From: Bacteroidota bacterium
GTDB taxonomy: Bacteria > Bacteroidota > Bacteroidia > Chitinophagales > Chitinophagaceae
DNA length: 64,000 bases
NCBI GenBank assembly: GCA_023429985.1
Contig: JAEZCV010000141.1
Coordinates: 1-64,000, forward strand
Direction of reading: 5' to 3'
Positions 27,153-36,237 of this stretch are shown piece after piece; the stretch's first letter is position 1; every line of letters starts with the position of its first letter. Position numbers and translations under genes: made by a program. The notes beneath the pieces were generated by a model, which saw only the letters and a list, made by a program, of their open reading frames with translations, had not been told where the DNA came from and did no database searches.

Positions 27153-27225
27153 CAGTAAACTAAAGAAGACTAATAAAATTTCCACCTTATTGGCATTTCC
27201 TTAATTTCATTGTGGATTCTTATTT

Positions 27226-28266
27226 ATGAATAACAACACGATCGACAGCAACCTGCTGCGCCAGATATTTTTTATAGCGGTAATACTGTTCCTGGGGATT
27301 GTATTATTTCGCGAGCTCCTGTTTTTTCTGTCTGCTTTTTTGGGATCCATAACTTTTTATGTTGTTATGCGCGACCGCATGTTTTACCTGACAGAGAAAA
27401 GAAAATGGAGGCATAGTTCGGCTGCGTGGACGTTGATGCTGCTTTCTTTTTTTGTAATTCTTATGCCCATAGGATTGCTGGGAAATATTTTATATGAAAA
27501 AGCCAGTTATGTTGTAACGCATTCCGAGGAAATGATAGCCTCATTAAAGAATGTTGTGAATAAGATAAGCAGCCAGATAGGATACCAGATCATTGATCCG
27601 GGCACTATTAACCGGCTGGGTAACTATGTAGCAGAATTGCTTCCAAAAGTATTAGGGGTAACCTTCAATACCATTACACAAATTGCAAGTATGTATTTCA
27701 TATTATACTTCATGCTTGTAAACGGGAGAAAAATGGAGGAGGCATTATATGAATACATTCCGCTTAAGGACAATAATGTTGAACTGCTGGGATCCGAATC
27801 ACGAACCATCATTATGTCGAATGCCATAGGTATTCCGCTTATTGCATTGATTCAGGGCGTGGTGGCGCTTATAGGCTACCTCATCATTGGCGTTCCGGAG
27901 CCTTTTCTTTGGTTTGTAGCCACCAGTATTGCAGCTATGATGCCTGTGGTAGGTGCTGCGCTAATTTATGGCCCCATGACCATATGGCTATTTGCACAGG
28001 GTGAAACCGGGAAGGGAATCGCATTAGCTTTGTGGGGATTTGGAATTGTGGGACTGGTTGATAATTTATTCAGGTTTTTGGTTAACAAGAAATTAGGCAA
28101 TATTCACCCTTTGATAACCATTTTCGGAGTGCTGGTAGGTATTCAGCTGTTTGGCTTTATCGGGCTCATCTTTGGGCCACTCCTGATAAGCCTGTTTATC
28201 CTCTCCTTACGCATCTATTCTTCTGAATTCATTGTTAAGAAACGAGTTATTAACAGAGTGAAATAG
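27226..28266 (+). CDS. AI-2E family transporter
   Basis: A 346-residue membrane protein with about eight membrane helices of the AI-2E (UPF0118/PerM-like) family. The C-terminal half carries the typical features: IGVPEPFLWFVATSIAAMMPVVGA, then LVDNLFRFLVNKKLGNIHPL and FGLIFGPLL-like (GFIGLIFGPLLISL). The family exports small molecules in some bacteria and is Na+/H+ linked in others; autoinducer transport should not be assumed here. Confidence 0.9.
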   Translation: MNNNTIDSNLLRQIFFIAVILFLGIVLFRELLFFLSAFLGSITFYVVMRDRMFYLTEKRKWRHSSAAWTLMLLSFFVILMPIGLLGNILYEKASYVVTHSEEMIASLKNVVNKISSQIGYQIIDPGTINRLGNYVAELLPKVLGVTFNTITQIASMYFILYFMLVNGRKMEEALYEYIPLKDNNVELLGSESRTIIMSNAIGIPLIALIQGVVALIGYLIIGVPEPFLWFVATSIAAMMPVVGAALIYGPMTIWLFAQGETGKGIALALWGFGIVGLVDNLFRFLVNKKLGNIHPLITIFGVLVGIQLFGFIGLIFGPLLISLFILSLRIYSSEFIVKKRVINRVK

Positions 28267-28365
28267 GGAAATACCGACACAATATTTTAAATTCGTGTAA
28301 CGTTTTTCCCAGTACCAGAAAACATCAGAAAAAAAATTTTAGCTAACCCTTGCAAGTGTAAATCC

Positions 28366-29178
28366 TTGTTGATACATTCACACTTCGTGGCGTTACATCA
28401 TCCCGAAAAACCTATAGCCTTGCGTAAAATTTATTTGCCTTTATCAATTATCTGTCTTGTCGCCACATTTTTAATGCTGCCTGTTGTTAAAGCGGGAAAT
28501 AACAAGGCATTTTCAGCTTCCAAACCAGAAAAGGAAATCCTGGTTAAAGAAATTAATGAAGAAGAAGATAAGCTTAGTGCCGAAGCCAGAGCTGCCAGTT
28601 TATATGAAAATATGGAGCTGGAAAAAATTGGTCTGACAAAGGATGCTCTTGTCTATGCCATGAAAGGATATGAAAAATTGCTTGAAGCCGGCAAGATCAA
28701 AAAATCCTCAGTATTAACTGTAATTGATTTCAGTCAGCGCTCAGATAAGAAAAGAATGTACATAATTGATGTAGAGAAGGAAGAAGTTCTCATCAACACT
28801 TATGTTTCCCATGGGAAAAATACAGGGTTGAAGTATGCAGAGAAATTTTCCAATATTCACGAATCGCTTCAGAGCAGTCTTGGTTTTTATGTAACCAAGG
28901 GTACTTATCATGGAAAGCATGGCTTAAGCTTAAGGCTTGGCGGAATGGAAGAAAAGTTTAATGATAATGCGGAATCGAGAGCCATCGTGGTTCATGGCGC
29001 TACTTATATTGGAGCGCACAGGTTGAAGGCTGCTTATATGGGCCGAAGCTTTGGTTGCCCTGCAGTACCAAAGGAAATTTCTGCTAAAGTTATCAACCTG
29101 ATTAAAGACGGAACTTGTATGTTCATATATCATCCATCAAACAATTACCTAAAGGGGTCCAAATTACTAAACGGCTGA
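28366..29178 (+). CDS. L,D-transpeptidase catalytic domain protein (YkuD-like type 2), non-ATG start
   Basis: Up to 270 residues. A signal peptide (IYLPLSIICLVATFLMLPVVKA) leads to an L,D-transpeptidase_2-like domain (about 115-262) with the catalytic motif VVHGATYIG followed by GRSFGCPAVP, in which the cysteine is the nucleophile. It probably forms or edits 3-3 peptidoglycan crosslinks or attaches proteins. There is no ATG before the signal peptide: candidate starts are TTG 28366, GTG 28387 and TTG 28420, the last giving the most compact signal peptide. A bulged terminator hairpin follows. Confidence 0.88.
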   Translation: MLIHSHFVALHHPEKPIALRKIYLPLSIICLVATFLMLPVVKAGNNKAFSASKPEKEILVKEINEEEDKLSAEARAASLYENMELEKIGLTKDALVYAMKGYEKLLEAGKIKKSSVLTVIDFSQRSDKKRMYIIDVEKEEVLINTYVSHGKNTGLKYAEKFSNIHESLQSSLGFYVTKGTYHGKHGLSLRLGGMEEKFNDNAESRAIVVHGATYIGAHRLKAAYMGRSFGCPAVPKEISAKVINLIKDGTCMFIYHPSNNYLKGSKLLNG

Positions 29179-29206
29179 TTTTGGACGCAAACAAGGATGG
29201 ATGAAC

Positions 29207-29236
29207 AAAGCCCACCGTACCCTATGGTTGGGCTTT
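29207..29236 (+). terminator. rho-independent terminator
   Basis: A stem AAAGCCCACC against GGTTGGGCTTT (one bulge) followed by a T run, between the convergent L,D-transpeptidase and PAP2-like genes. Confidence 0.75.
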
Positions 29237-29260
29237 TGTTTTTTTAGCAGTTGAAGAAAA

Positions 29261-29917
29261 TTATCTTACAAATAAGAAGGCAATCAGCTGTGCCAGCATA
29301 CCTATAAAAATTCCGGTATACAATTCACGCGGACTATGATCGCCATTAACCAGGCGGGAAGAGGCTACCAATCCTCCCAGTAAAAAAATTACCGAAATGT
29401 AATATCCGAGATTGTCGTAAGACCTTAATCCGACGATGATCAAAATAGTGGCCACTACTCCAACAGCCATTCCGTGCATACTTAATTTAATAAATGAATT
29501 CAGCAGTAAACCCATACTGTTGGCAATAAATATGGCCAGGCTAAACATTACTATGGTTTTGGGAAAATGCTGGTTCTTGAAAACATACCATACCCAGAAA
29601 TAAAAAATGCCGGTTATGATGTAGGGAATGATCCGCTCTTTTTGTGTTGTAAGCTGTAAAGAAGGAATAAACCCAAGTTTCCTGGCTATAAGCATGGTAA
29701 CCAGTGGAAGAAAACTATAATTTAAGACAAAGCTGATGATTAGTTTTGACTTGTTCCAACTGTCGAGTTGAGGAAAAAGGTTCAATACATAAAGAAAAAA
29801 CCAGCCCATGTAAACTGGTATAAAAAGAGGATGAAAGATCACCGAAACAATTTTGGCCCCCAGTTTAACGGCTGGATGAAAATCAATTTTTTCTTCAGTT
29901 TGCAATGTTTCGGTCAT
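29261..29917 (-). CDS. PAP2-superfamily-like membrane protein
   Basis: A 218-residue membrane protein with about six helices. Near the C-terminus KLSMHGMA and ASSRLVNGDHSPRELYTG resemble the second and third motifs of PAP2 phosphatases (serine/histidine then R...H...D/E). The first lysine-rich motif may be TTQKERIIPY. PAP2 members remove phosphate from lipids such as undecaprenyl pyrophosphate or phosphatidic acid. The match is partial, so the activity remains uncertain. Confidence 0.7.
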   Translation of the reverse strand: MTETLQTEEKIDFHPAVKLGAKIVSVIFHPLFIPVYMGWFFLYVLNLFPQLDSWNKSKLIISFVLNYSFLPLVTMLIARKLGFIPSLQLTTQKERIIPYIITGIFYFWVWYVFKNQHFPKTIVMFSLAIFIANSMGLLLNSFIKLSMHGMAVGVVATILIIVGLRSYDNLGYYISVIFLLGGLVASSRLVNGDHSPRELYTGIFIGMLAQLIAFLFVR

Positions 29918-29998
29918 TTTGCAAACTTAAAGTCAGTAAATGAGAATCTCATAAATGCCGGAAAAAGATTTTCATGGAAGAGCCTCTAAACAACTAAA

Positions 29999-30015
29999 CC
30001 TGTCTGCGGCAGGCA
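29999..30015. repeat. degenerate copy of the CCTGCCTGC palindrome
   Basis: CCTGTCTGCGGCAGGCA resembles one arm and centre of the 20-bp palindrome at 461-480. It lies 16 bases beyond the rpoN stop and could also act as a weak terminator stem. Confidence 0.45.
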
Positions 30016-30030
30016 TTCAACAAATTCCTT

Positions 30031-31518
30031 TTACAGTTCTTTCCTCAACCTTGCCACCGGAATATTCAATTGTTCTCTGTATTTAGCTACAGTGCGGCGG
30101 GCGATGTTGTAACCTTTTTCCTGGAGAAGTTCTGTAAGGCGTTCGTCGCTCAGAGGTTTCTTTTTACTTTCATTTTCAATCAGGTCACTCAATATTTTTT
30201 TCACTTCCCTGGTAGATACTTCTTCACCACTGTCTGTGGTTAGCGATTCGCTGAAGAAGAATTTCAGGCGATAAGTTCCAAATTCGGTTTGTACAAATTT
30301 GCTGTTGGCAACACGGCTTACCGTAGAAATGTCGAGGCCGGTTTTTTCGGCAATATCTTTTAAGATCATGGGCCTTAAAGATGTTTCATCACCGGTAATA
30401 AAGAAATCGTACTGGTGATTCATAATGGCCGTCATGGTACTGAGAAGCGTATGCTGTCTTTGCTTAATGGCATCAATAAACCATTTGGCAGCATCAATTT
30501 TTTGTTTGATGAAAAGAACGGCTTCTTTCTGCCTGCGGTCTTTTTTTGCACTGCGATCATAGTCTTTCAGCATATCGCGATAGCCTTCGCTGATCCTGAG
30601 TTCGGGGGCATTCTTTGAATTTAGGGTTAATTCCAGTTTGCCCGCATTGTTCATTATAAAAAAGTCGGGAACCACATAGCTTTCGGCTTTATTCACCTCA
30701 CCCACATTTCCACCCGGCTTGGGATTTAGCCTGGTGATCTGCATCATTACTTCTTTCAGCTGATCATCGTCCAGGTTCAGTCCTCTTTGAATTTTTTCGT
30801 AATGTTTTTTGGTAAACTCATCAAAGTATTTAGTAATGGCCGCAATGGCCACATCCACATCTTTACCTTCTTCTTTTTGTCTTAACAGTTGCAGCATTAA
30901 ACATTCCTGCAGGTTCCTGGCAGCCACACCGGGAGGATCGAACTGCTGGATTCTTTTTATAAGGCTTTCCACTTCTTCGTCGCTGGAAATTATGTTCTGC
31001 CTGAAGGCAAGATCATCAACAATGGCTGAAGTTTCTCTCCTGAGATAGCCATCTTCATCTATACTTCCAATGATCTGCTCCGCAATGCGCCCTTCTTTTT
31101 CATCCAGCTTCAACATGCCTAATTGTAATTCAAGCACTTCGTAAAAACTGGTTTCCACCTTATAAGGCATGGTGGTCTTTTCTTCCTGCTCACCGTAATT
31201 ATCGTCCCTTAATTTATAATCGGCAATGTCGTCATCGCCTTCCTGAACATAGTCGGAGATATCTATATTCTCATATTGTTCTTCAGAACTGCTTTCTTCA
31301 AAATCATCATCAGCACTATCGGTAAATTCATCCTGCTTTTCTTCATAGCTATCATCATGGGAATCGTCGGAAAGTTCAAGCGCGGGGTTTTCTTCCAGTT
31401 CTTCCTTAATTCTTTCATCTAAAATAGCAGTAGGTACCTGCAGCAGTTTCATTAACTGGATTTGCTGCGGTGAAAGTTTCTGCAGTAACTTCTGTTGTAA
31501 ACTCTGGCTTAAACTCAT
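30031..31518 (-). CDS. rpoN: RNA polymerase sigma-54 factor
   Basis: About 495 residues from ATG 31518 (the frame continues 32 codons upstream without sigma-54-like sequence). Region I is glutamine-rich (LSQSLQQKLLQKLSPQQIQLMKLLQ), followed by the acidic region II, the core-binding domain (FDPPGVAARNLQECLMLQL) and a HTH/DNA-binding part. The C-terminal RpoN box is present as RRTVAKYREQLNIP (family consensus ARRTVAKYRE). Sigma-54 needs AAA+ activators, none of which is in the window. Confidence 0.95.
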   Translation of the reverse strand: MSLSQSLQQKLLQKLSPQQIQLMKLLQVPTAILDERIKEELEENPALELSDDSHDDSYEEKQDEFTDSADDDFEESSSEEQYENIDISDYVQEGDDDIADYKLRDDNYGEQEEKTTMPYKVETSFYEVLELQLGMLKLDEKEGRIAEQIIGSIDEDGYLRRETSAIVDDLAFRQNIISSDEEVESLIKRIQQFDPPGVAARNLQECLMLQLLRQKEEGKDVDVAIAAITKYFDEFTKKHYEKIQRGLNLDDDQLKEVMMQITRLNPKPGGNVGEVNKAESYVVPDFFIMNNAGKLELTLNSKNAPELRISEGYRDMLKDYDRSAKKDRRQKEAVLFIKQKIDAAKWFIDAIKQRQHTLLSTMTAIMNHQYDFFITGDETSLRPMILKDIAEKTGLDISTVSRVANSKFVQTEFGTYRLKFFFSESLTTDSGEEVSTREVKKILSDLIENESKKKPLSDERLTELLQEKGYNIARRTVAKYREQLNIPVARLRKEL

Positions 31519-31751
31519 TCTAAGTATTCTGTGGCAAAAAAATCGCCGGGTTTCACAAAAATCGAGCCGTAAAATTACTGCAAATAATAATCCATGCCCC
31601 TGAACATATGGCACTGACAGTATGCTGAAATCTTTTCTGCCTTAAAACCCTTGTCCACAGCGTATTTGCCTATGCATGAGGTTTATTGCAGATATCAATT
31701 AATGAAGCGAATTTTCTACAATAAAGCCATTAAGAACCAACAAAGCAGGTA

Positions 31752-32948
31752 TTAAATGACCTTTTGAATAGCTGTTTTCATTTTTTCAGCTTTTTCCCTG
31801 GCCTGTTCTTCGGTCCAGGTGAGACTTATTGCCGTTGAAATACACCTGCCCATGATGGCATCACTTGCAGAAAAGCTTTTTTGGGATAAGGAGTGTAATG
31901 AAGCCAGTTGATCGGCATGTAAAGGAAAGAGGGATTTTCCAGTTTTTAAATGATCCCATTTTTTGATGTAATGCCAGTTGTTATCGAACCAGTAAAAATT
32001 ACCGGCCAAAATGCCTTCCTTTTTAAATTCATCCACAACCGACCTTGTTATTGCTTCTGTAGGCAGGAACCAGCTTATAAAAGTACAGCTGTCTCCTTCA
32101 GGATCCGGAATGGTGCGGAAGCTTATTTCTGGTATGGAGGCAAGAATGTTCTTTATGATGGTGTGATTTTTTTTCTGAATAGCTAAGAATTCATCAACTC
32201 TTCTAACCTGTGCCAGTCCAACAGCTGCATGTAATTCTGAAATACGGAAATTATATCCAAGGAATGGATGCAGGTCGGCACCGCGATCAGCACCTTTGTG
32301 GTCGTGACCATGATCGGAGAATGCATCGCATTTGAGGTAAACATCTTCATTGGAAGTTATTACTACTCCGCCTTCGCCGCAGGTCATGGTTTTTACAAAA
32401 TCGAAAGAAAATGTGCCGGCATCACCAATGGTTCCTAGGCATTTGCCTTTATAGGTGGCGCCAATGCTCTGGCATGCATCTTCCAACAGCAGAAGTTTGT
32501 GTTCTTTTGCTATTGATTGAAGTGCATCCATGTCGGCCATGCTGCCACACATATGCACCGGCATTATGCATTTGGTTTTAGGTGTAATGGCATTTCTTAC
32601 GGCCGCAGGGTCCAATGTGAGCGAATCATTAATATCAACCAGCACCGGAATGGCACCAACGCTCAATACAGCTTCAAAGGAAGCAACAAAAGTGAATGAG
32701 GGCATAATCACTTCATGACCGGAACCAATACCTAGTGCAGCAAGCGCAGTGGTTAATGCGGCCGTGCCGCTGGAAACAAGTTGCGCGTGTTTTGCGCCAA
32801 AACGATTGCATATCTCTTTCTCCAGTTCTTTTGATTTCCAGGTTCCTTTTCTCGGCCCATCGAAACCATAACGCATAAGAATTCCTGTTTCCAGAACATC
32901 ATTTACTTCTTTTCTTTCTGCATCGCTCCATAATTCAAATCCGGGCAT
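31752..32948 (-). CDS. DegT/DnrJ/EryC1/StrS family PLP aminotransferase
   Basis: A 398-residue PLP-dependent enzyme of the sugar-aminotransferase fold. Features: AQLVSSGTAALTTALAALGI, MPSFTFVASFEAVLSVGAIPV, LLLEDACQSIGATYKG, the PLP lysine in FSFDFVKTMTCGEGG, and GYNFRISELHAAVGL. Family members transaminate nucleotide-linked keto-sugars. No sugar-nucleotide pathway gene is adjacent, so the substrate is open. A hairpin at 33004-33030 separates it from the upstream ahpC/ahpD pair. Confidence 0.9.
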   Translation of the reverse strand: MPGFELWSDAERKEVNDVLETGILMRYGFDGPRKGTWKSKELEKEICNRFGAKHAQLVSSGTAALTTALAALGIGSGHEVIMPSFTFVASFEAVLSVGAIPVLVDINDSLTLDPAAVRNAITPKTKCIMPVHMCGSMADMDALQSIAKEHKLLLLEDACQSIGATYKGKCLGTIGDAGTFSFDFVKTMTCGEGGVVITSNEDVYLKCDAFSDHGHDHKGADRGADLHPFLGYNFRISELHAAVGLAQVRRVDEFLAIQKKNHTIIKNILASIPEISFRTIPDPEGDSCTFISWFLPTEAITRSVVDEFKKEGILAGNFYWFDNNWHYIKKWDHLKTGKSLFPLHADQLASLHSLSQKSFSASDAIMGRCISTAISLTWTEEQAREKAEKMKTAIQKVI

Positions 32949-33003
32949 AATTCATTTTTTGAAGAGTGTAAAGATAAAGCGATGAAATGTGGTGCAACAA
33001 AAA

Positions 33004-33030
33004 AAGGCTAAGGAGAATTTCCTTAGCCTT
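33004..33030 (-). terminator. rho-independent terminator after ahpC-ahpD
   Basis: A 10-bp stem (AAGGCTAAGG and its complement) with a short loop, followed by a T run on the minus strand, just after the CMD/AhpD-like gene. Confidence 0.8.
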
Positions 33031-33051
33031 AAATAATAAATGATATCCTGG

Positions 33052-33642
33052 TTAAACAATTACTGCAAGACTTCTGATTACGGCACCAATCCTGATGCTG
33101 TCGTGAATTCTTTGCTTGGTAGTGCCATGATTCAGCAGTGCTTTTTCGTGGGAGGTTACACATAATTCGCAACCATTGAGCGCGCTGATAACAAGACTGG
33201 TTAGTTCAAAGAACTCTTTTCCAAGCACGGGGTTGGCCATAATGCTCATTCTTATTCCTGCCTGTGTATTATTATAGGTTTCATCATTCATAAAATGACG
33301 AAAACGATAGTAAACATTATTGGCATTTAGTAAGCTGGTGCAGGCAAGTACTTCTGCAAGTTCTTTTTCCGTGGCACCTTCTGCCAGTGCGGACTGATAA
33401 AATGCATGCTTCAACACTTCTTTCTTATCATTAACAGCTACACTATAAGCTAGAAGGTAAGCTTCTTTTTTAGATAAGGTTTCTGCATTTAAAGCATTGT
33501 TTACATTAATCTTCAGATCACGCAGGTAACGGTTATCGGTATCTGCAAGAAGTTTGAAGTTTGCTGTTAAGTGTTCTTCAGGCAAACCAAGTTCCTTTAA
33601 AAAGGAAGTTGCCTGGTCTGTTGTATTTGTAATTCCAAACAT
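33052..33642 (-). CDS. ahpD: AhpD-like carboxymuconolactone decarboxylase family protein
   Basis: A 196-residue alkylhydroperoxidase-like protein. The active-site motif is NGCELCVTSHEKALLNHG: two cysteines in CxxC spacing with the downstream histidine, as in AhpD. It is 18 bases downstream of the peroxiredoxin gene in the same direction, which is the known ahpC-ahpD layout, so it most likely reduces that peroxiredoxin. A terminator follows. Confidence 0.88.
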   Translation of the reverse strand: MFGITNTTDQATSFLKELGLPEEHLTANFKLLADTDNRYLRDLKINVNNALNAETLSKKEAYLLAYSVAVNDKKEVLKHAFYQSALAEGATEKELAEVLACTSLLNANNVYYRFRHFMNDETYNNTQAGIRMSIMANPVLGKEFFELTSLVISALNGCELCVTSHEKALLNHGTTKQRIHDSIRIGAVIRSLAVIV

Positions 33643-33660
33643 GTTAAAAATTTATCCTGA

Positions 33661-34215
33661 TTAAACAGCCAGCGTTGCTTCACCTTTCTGCCAGTTACAG
33701 GGGCATAATTCATCTGTTTGCAAGGCATCCAGTACGCGAAGCACTTCTTTTACATTTCTTCCAACATTCAGATCGTACAAACTAACCCAGCGGATGATAC
33801 CCTGCGGATCAACAATAAATGTTGCGCGGTAGGCTATCTTTTCTTCTGATTGTAGAATGCCCAGTTCTTCGGCAAGCGATTTAGAGGTATCGGCAAGCAT
33901 TGGGAATTGTAATTCACGTAGGTCTTCATGATCTTTTCTCCAGGCAAGGTGTACAAACTCGCTGTCGGTAGAAGCACCGATCAACAGTGTATCGCGGTCG
34001 GAGAAGTCCTGGTAATGATTATTGAATTCTGCAATTTCTGTAGGACAAACAAAAGTAAAATCTTTCGGCCACCAGAACATTACCATCCATTTGCCGCTGT
34101 TCTTAATTTCTTCGGAAGAGAGCTCATAAAATTCCTTTCCTTTTTCTGTAGATATAACAGCCTTTTTATTAAAATCCGGGAAGGCTGAACCGAGCGATAA
34201 TGTTACGTTCTTCAT
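33661..34215 (-). CDS. ahpC: peroxiredoxin, AhpC type
   Basis: A 184-residue 2-Cys peroxiredoxin that reduces hydrogen peroxide and alkyl hydroperoxides. Peroxidatic cysteine is C57 in DFTFVCPTEIAEF, and the resolving cysteines lie near the C-terminus in DELCPCNWQKGE (about 168-170). The C-terminal double cysteine fits AhpD-coupled enzymes. It is followed at once by ahpD. Confidence 0.92.
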   Translation of the reverse strand: MKNVTLSLGSAFPDFNKKAVISTEKGKEFYELSSEEIKNSGKWMVMFWWPKDFTFVCPTEIAEFNNHYQDFSDRDTLLIGASTDSEFVHLAWRKDHEDLRELQFPMLADTSKSLAEELGILQSEEKIAYRATFIVDPQGIIRWVSLYDLNVGRNVKEVLRVLDALQTDELCPCNWQKGEATLAV

Positions 34216-34312
34216 ATAGTTTTTTTTAACTGGCGCAAAGGTCGGCCTGCACCGTGATAAAAAAAACTGATTTTTGTTATAATTATATAGATTGTTTCTA
34301 TGGGATATAGAG

Positions 34313-34330
34313 AAGCCCCTTGCGGGGCTT
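34313..34330. terminator. GC-rich hairpin with T-tract
   Basis: A 7-bp stem (AAGCCCC and its complement, 4-base loop) followed by TTTTTATTTT on the plus strand; on the minus strand the U-tract is poorer. It lies between two minus-strand genes (GHL10 stop at 34342 and ahpC start at 34215), so it probably serves the GHL10 gene. Confidence 0.6.
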
Positions 34331-34341
34331 TTTTATTTTAT

Positions 34342-35628
34342 TTATTTTTTTCTTCCTGACGGAGGTGTATTCATTGCTGCCTGTTTAGGCCAGAGAGAGG
34401 TATTGCTTTTTCGTGTTGGATTTTCGGGCAGCCATTCCATATCCGGCACTTCTGCACGATCGCGGTAATAATTATTTCTTAAGGAATCGTTCCAGCCATT
34501 AGGATTTGATGCAAATGTTTTACTGCTGAAATATACACTGCCATGAACCGTTGGATATTCTCTTAATAATTTGATCTGGTTAGGAAGTTCATTTCGATTC
34601 TTCCATGCCCTGTTATTTTTTTCAAGAGCACGATACACACCTTTTCCTATATACACATGCCTGCCATAACTATGCTGGCTCCACCAGTCGATTAGTGTTT
34701 CATATGCCGCCAGCCTGTGTCCCATTTCCCAATAAAGCTGTGGTGCCACATAATCTATCCAGCCTTCTTTCATCCACAACAAAACATCGGCATAAAGATC
34801 ATCGTAATTGGTTACGCCGGCCCTGGTATCGCTGCCCATAGGGTCCTGCGATTTATTACGCCATACACCAAAAGGCGAAATACCAAATTTCACCCATGGT
34901 TTAATATCCTTGATACTTTTATTTATGGCATAAATGATAGAGTCAACATTGCTTCTTCTCCATTCGGCCTTGCTCATTCCTTTACCATATTTCGCGAACG
35001 TTTTATAATCAGGAAATTCTTTGCCTGCAATTCTGTAAGGGTAAAAATAGTCGTCCATATGAATGGCATCAACATTATACCTGCTTACTATATCCTTAAT
35101 TACGTTCACCACCCATTTTTGCCCATCCTTATTTCCGGGGTCGAAGTATTTTTTGCCACCGTAGTTTACAAACCATCCCGGTTGTTTTCTTGTAATATGA
35201 TCCGGTGCAATAGAAGCTTTTCCAATGGCAAAATTGGCCCGGTATGGATTGAGCCATGCATGAAATTCCATACCTCTCTTGTGCGATTCTTCTATCATAA
35301 ATGCCAGGGGATCGTAATATGGAAATGGTGCTTTTCCCTGCTTTCCTGTAAGCCACTGGCTCCAGGGTTCAAAATTGCTGGGATAAAAAGCATCGGTTGC
35401 CGGCCTAACCTGTACCACTACTGCATTCATTCCATTGGCAAGGTGCATATCCAACTGCCTGATAAAATCGGCTTTCTGGCTGTCAACATTAAATTGATTG
35501 CGTTCCGGCCAGTCAATATTTGCAACGGTTGCAATCCATACCCCGCGGAATTCTTTGGGCGTTTCGGTCTGGGCATTTGCAACTAAAACAGATAAGGAAA
35601 AAATTGCCGGGAGGAGTAGTTTTTTCAT
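34342..35628 (-). CDS. family 10 glycosylhydrolase-like (GHL10) exported protein
   Basis: A 428-residue protein with a normal signal peptide (KKLLLPAIFSLSVLVANAQ). The GHL10 core mirrors the lipoprotein at 2739-4256: EFRGVWIATVANIDWPERN, VVQVRPATDAFYPSNFEPWSQ, FHAWLNPYRANFA, DAIHMDDYFYPY and FGISPFGVWRN. This paralogue lacks the C-terminal extension of the other copy. Substrate unknown; presumably periplasmic. Confidence 0.9.
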   Translation of the reverse strand: MKKLLLPAIFSLSVLVANAQTETPKEFRGVWIATVANIDWPERNQFNVDSQKADFIRQLDMHLANGMNAVVVQVRPATDAFYPSNFEPWSQWLTGKQGKAPFPYYDPLAFMIEESHKRGMEFHAWLNPYRANFAIGKASIAPDHITRKQPGWFVNYGGKKYFDPGNKDGQKWVVNVIKDIVSRYNVDAIHMDDYFYPYRIAGKEFPDYKTFAKYGKGMSKAEWRRSNVDSIIYAINKSIKDIKPWVKFGISPFGVWRNKSQDPMGSDTRAGVTNYDDLYADVLLWMKEGWIDYVAPQLYWEMGHRLAAYETLIDWWSQHSYGRHVYIGKGVYRALEKNNRAWKNRNELPNQIKLLREYPTVHGSVYFSSKTFASNPNGWNDSLRNNYYRDRAEVPDMEWLPENPTRKSNTSLWPKQAAMNTPPSGRKK

Positions 35629-35721
35629 AGTACCAGGTGTTAATGCTGAAAATAGAAATTTATCTATAGAATTTTACCAATGAAATTCTAAAATAGGCCG
35701 GGTATTAAAAATTGAGGTTGA

Positions 35722-36177
35722 TTAAGCCTCTTCGCGGAGCTTGTCAAGAATAATATTCAGTTGTTCTGCTTCCGATTCGCTAAGGTTGCGCATGATCTCG
35801 TTCACATGATCGGAACCGGCGTCTATTTTTTTCAATAATTTCTGACCTTTATCTGTTATGATGATATCTACCAGCCGCTTATCCTTGCTGCAGGTGGATT
35901 TTTTTACGAAACCTTTCACCACAAGCCTGTCAACAATCCTGCTGGTATCACTCATTTTATCAAGCATGCGTTCCCTGATCTGCAGGGTTGATAATGGTTT
36001 AGGATAACTTCCTCTTAAAATCCTAAGTATGTTGAATTGCTGGTGGGTTATGTTTTCGTTCGACAGCGAATCCTTTATCTTTTCTATTATCCAGCCATAG
36101 CTGTATAATAGATTGATCATAGCTTTTTGCCGGGCACTTGTAAAATTATATTGCTGTATATCTTTTTCTATACCCAT
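35722..36177 (-). CDS. MarR family transcriptional regulator
   Basis: A 151-residue winged-helix regulator. The recognition region is ITHQQFNILRILRGSYPKPLSTLQIRERM, and the wing includes VKGFVKKSTCSKDKRLVDIIITDKGQ, typical of MarR with the conserved D-x-R in DKRLVD. It stands alone between the GHL10 and M48 genes. The -7 box sits only a few bases before the start (see 36186-36193). Target genes unknown. Confidence 0.88.
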   Translation of the reverse strand: MGIEKDIQQYNFTSARQKAMINLLYSYGWIIEKIKDSLSNENITHQQFNILRILRGSYPKPLSTLQIRERMLDKMSDTSRIVDRLVVKGFVKKSTCSKDKRLVDIIITDKGQKLLKKIDAGSDHVNEIMRNLSESEAEQLNIILDKLREEA

Positions 36178-36185
36178 TCAGGAAT

Positions 36186-36193
36186 CAAAGATA
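36186..36193 (-). promoter_or_regulatory. TAnnTTTG -7 box of the MarR gene
   Basis: TATCTTTG on the minus strand is an exact -7 match, ending 8 bases before the ATG at 36177. If used, the transcript would be nearly leaderless. No good -33 box is visible. Confidence 0.35.
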
Positions 36194-36237
36194 TATAAGC
36201 ATTGGCAGATATGTTTGTTATGCAGCCGATCAAACAT

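Noticed and set aside
31650..31665. DnaA-box-like TTGTCCACA near 31650 and TTATCCCCA near 55181
   Set aside because: Single, mismatched copies without an AT-rich unwinding region or clustered boxes; no support for a replication origin.
34717..35586. A 289-codon plus-strand reading frame
   Set aside because: It lies wholly antisense to the GHL10 gene and its translation has no domain-like text; it is a shadow of the codon pattern of that gene.
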